Assembly: GCA_002731275.1 (NCBI GenBank)
Contig: PCBK01000084.1
Span: 1-62,574 of the forward strand
DNA length: 62,574 bases
Source: Deltaproteobacteria bacterium
GTDB taxonomy: Bacteria > Myxococcota_C > UBA6777
Direction: 5' to 3'
Below the pieces are notes generated by a model that saw nothing but the letters and a program-made list of their open reading frames with translations, made no database searches and was not told where the DNA came from. The first letter of the stretch is position 1; each line of letters begins with the position of its first letter. The position numbers were made by a program, and so were the translations under genes. Shown piece by piece: positions 61,712 through 62,574 of this stretch.

Positions 61712-62416
61712 TCACTCATGGATATGACCATCGTCCACAACGACCGAGAAGATCATGTCCTTTTCAAAAGGTCCCACTTTGAGGAAGTAGTACTGCGCGT
61801 GGGTCAAACGAACAGTGTGTTTATATTTAATGTTCCGGCACTCTCGCACACTTGTTGACATCGCGACAGTTGGGATCGAGCGTTTTTGCCCATCTTCAAC
61901 GGAGACTTTCACCTCAGCATCGAAGTAAAAGTGGTGGTCACATCCTCTCCAGGCATCGTATTTAAAGTAGCCGACCTCCCCAGCCTTCACGTTCAATCTC
62001 ATCGCGCGATGATCCACGAGGATTTCAGGCGCTTCACTGTGCTCCTTGCCAAGGCTTTTGTCCTTGTAAGGCCCGTTTATGATGACTTTGCATGCCTCAA
62101 TGTGTGCAGGTTCAGGGAATGTAGGTGTCTTCGTCTGACAGACAGGCTCAGGTGGACGTTCTAGGGCTGGCTCAGGAGCCAGCTCGACAAAAACTTCTCT
62201 ATCAGCAACACCTGCATCGAGTGCGTCGTGGACCTCATCAGGCGTCACCTCAGATCCAGGCTCTTGTCCCACTTCAGCAACGCGCTCAAAATGCTTCTCT
62301 CCTGGATTCTCTCTCTTGGAAGGAGCTTCATAAACGGGTTCGTGTTGTGAGGAAGAGGTGCACCCAACGACGAAAGACAGCAATAAAATGAACAGAGACA
62401 TCCGATACATAGACAT
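61712..62416 (-). CDS. Lipoprotein with Pro/Glu-rich spacer and C-terminal beta domain
   Basis: A 234-residue lipoprotein with the lipobox LSFVVGC. An acidic Glu/Pro-rich spacer of about 90 residues leads to a cysteine-containing domain of about 120 residues (CKVIINGPYKDKSLG, CDHHFYFDAEVKV) ending with VVVDDGHIHE. I recognise no family. ATGs at 62416, 62410 and 62401 are all possible; upstream Shine-Dalgarno is weak. It lies 146 bases before the kynurenine operon on the same strand. Confidence 0.78.
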   Translation of the reverse strand: MSMYRMSLFILLLSFVVGCTSSSQHEPVYEAPSKRENPGEKHFERVAEVGQEPGSEVTPDEVHDALDAGVADREVFVELAPEPALERPPEPVCQTKTPTFPEPAHIEACKVIINGPYKDKSLGKEHSEAPEILVDHRAMRLNVKAGEVGYFKYDAWRGCDHHFYFDAEVKVSVEDGQKRSIPTVAMSTSVRECRNIKYKHTVRLTHAQYYFLKVGPFEKDMIFSVVVDDGHIHE

Positions 62417-62483
62417 ACCAACCAGCGAAGAAAACAAAAAAGAGTGAGATACGGTATGAGCATATCCCACTCTGGAGGTGAAC

Positions 62484-62574
62484 TTACTCGCCCCTAAAGG
62501 AGCGAGCTTCCGAGGGCATCTGAGAATCAGAGCCTCGGCTTCCTGTTTCAGCCACAAGACTTACTTTGATGAAC
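62484..62574 (-). mobile_element. 3' end of IS200/IS605-family tnpB, partial
   Basis: From the window edge an open frame of about 29 codons reads into a TAA at 62484-62486 (ending SEARSFRGE). An 8-bp hairpin, CTCGCTCC-TTTA-GGGGCGAG on the minus strand (62487-62506), lies immediately before the stop and is followed by GTTCAC. A hairpin overlapping the last tnpB codons with a TTTA-type loop, then GTTCAC, is the usual right end of IS200/IS605 elements and the 3' end of their guide RNA. The rest of the element is outside the window. The boundary is probably near 62478-62482. Confidence 0.5.

Overview
The window looks like chromosomal DNA from a Gram-negative, predatory- or social-type deltaproteobacterium, most likely Myxococcota or a relative. 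This is inferred from content: several Hanks-type Ser/Thr kinases and a PP2C phosphatase, many lipoproteins including Cys-rich ones, outer-membrane beta-barrel proteins, a CHAT-domain protein, LVIVD-repeat and DUF2141 secreted proteins, and a near-consensus sigma-54 promoter. I see no rRNA, tRNA, CRISPR array, prophage or plasmid genes. The only clear mobile-element trace is the apparent 3' end of an IS200/IS605-type tnpB at the right edge.

Layout. Positions 1-1260 are a long tandem repeat (about 272 bp per unit) with a small hairpin whose two arms change together between units. From 1291 to 8367 there is an OmpA-type lipoprotein, an alpha/beta hydrolase with a DUF2141 protein, a lipoprotein, a stand-alone GyrB-like domain that has lost its ATP-site residues, an 865-bp non-coding stretch holding a strong hairpin and a 53-bp tandem repeat, and a secreted M14 carboxypeptidase. 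Positions 8371-18675 hold four minus-strand genes: a calcineurin-like phosphoesterase, a very large hydrolase lipoprotein, a beta-barrel protein and a CHAT-Clp AAA+ fusion. A diacylglycerol-kinase-type lipid kinase and an NAD kinase follow, converging on each other.

Positions 21515-35235 are a plus-strand run. Its first three genes overlap by ATGA: a 1.7 kb-residue beta-rich protein, a divergent protein kinase and a PP2C phosphatase with a membrane anchor. Then come a DUF1460 peptidase-like protein, a membrane protein, a small barrel-like protein and a Cys-rich lipoprotein. A classical Pkn-type kinase and a 1743-residue zinc-ribbon/cyclase-like/ATPase/TPR protein converge at 37 kb. Positions 44232-49984 (minus strand) form a probable operon: adenosine deaminase, a TlpA-like thioredoxin, a CcmH-like protein and a C13-peptidase/PDZ/thioredoxin fusion. 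Divergent from it is a three-subunit molybdenum hydroxylase (xanthine dehydrogenase family) whose large subunit lacks the usual catalytic Arg and Glu, followed by a TPR protein and pterin-4a-carbinolamine dehydratase.

The right end carries a tight minus-strand kynurenine-pathway operon: 3-hydroxyanthranilate dioxygenase, kynurenine formamidase, kynureninase, an acyl-CoA thioesterase and an aldehyde dehydrogenase. Together these would take N-formylkynurenine through anthranilate or 3-hydroxyanthranilate chemistry to 2-aminomuconate. Tryptophan dioxygenase, kynurenine monooxygenase and the semialdehyde decarboxylase are not in this window.

The strongest candidates for undescribed biology are (1) the beta-protein/kinase/PP2C triad, (2) the pseudo-CHAT-Clp unfoldase, (3) the C13-PDZ-thioredoxin fusion with its CcmH/TlpA neighbours, and (4) a recurring pattern of degenerate enzyme folds (GyrB-like, cyclase-like, CHAT, molybdenum hydroxylase, phosphoesterase). 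All functional calls come from reading motifs by eye; no search or alignment was run.
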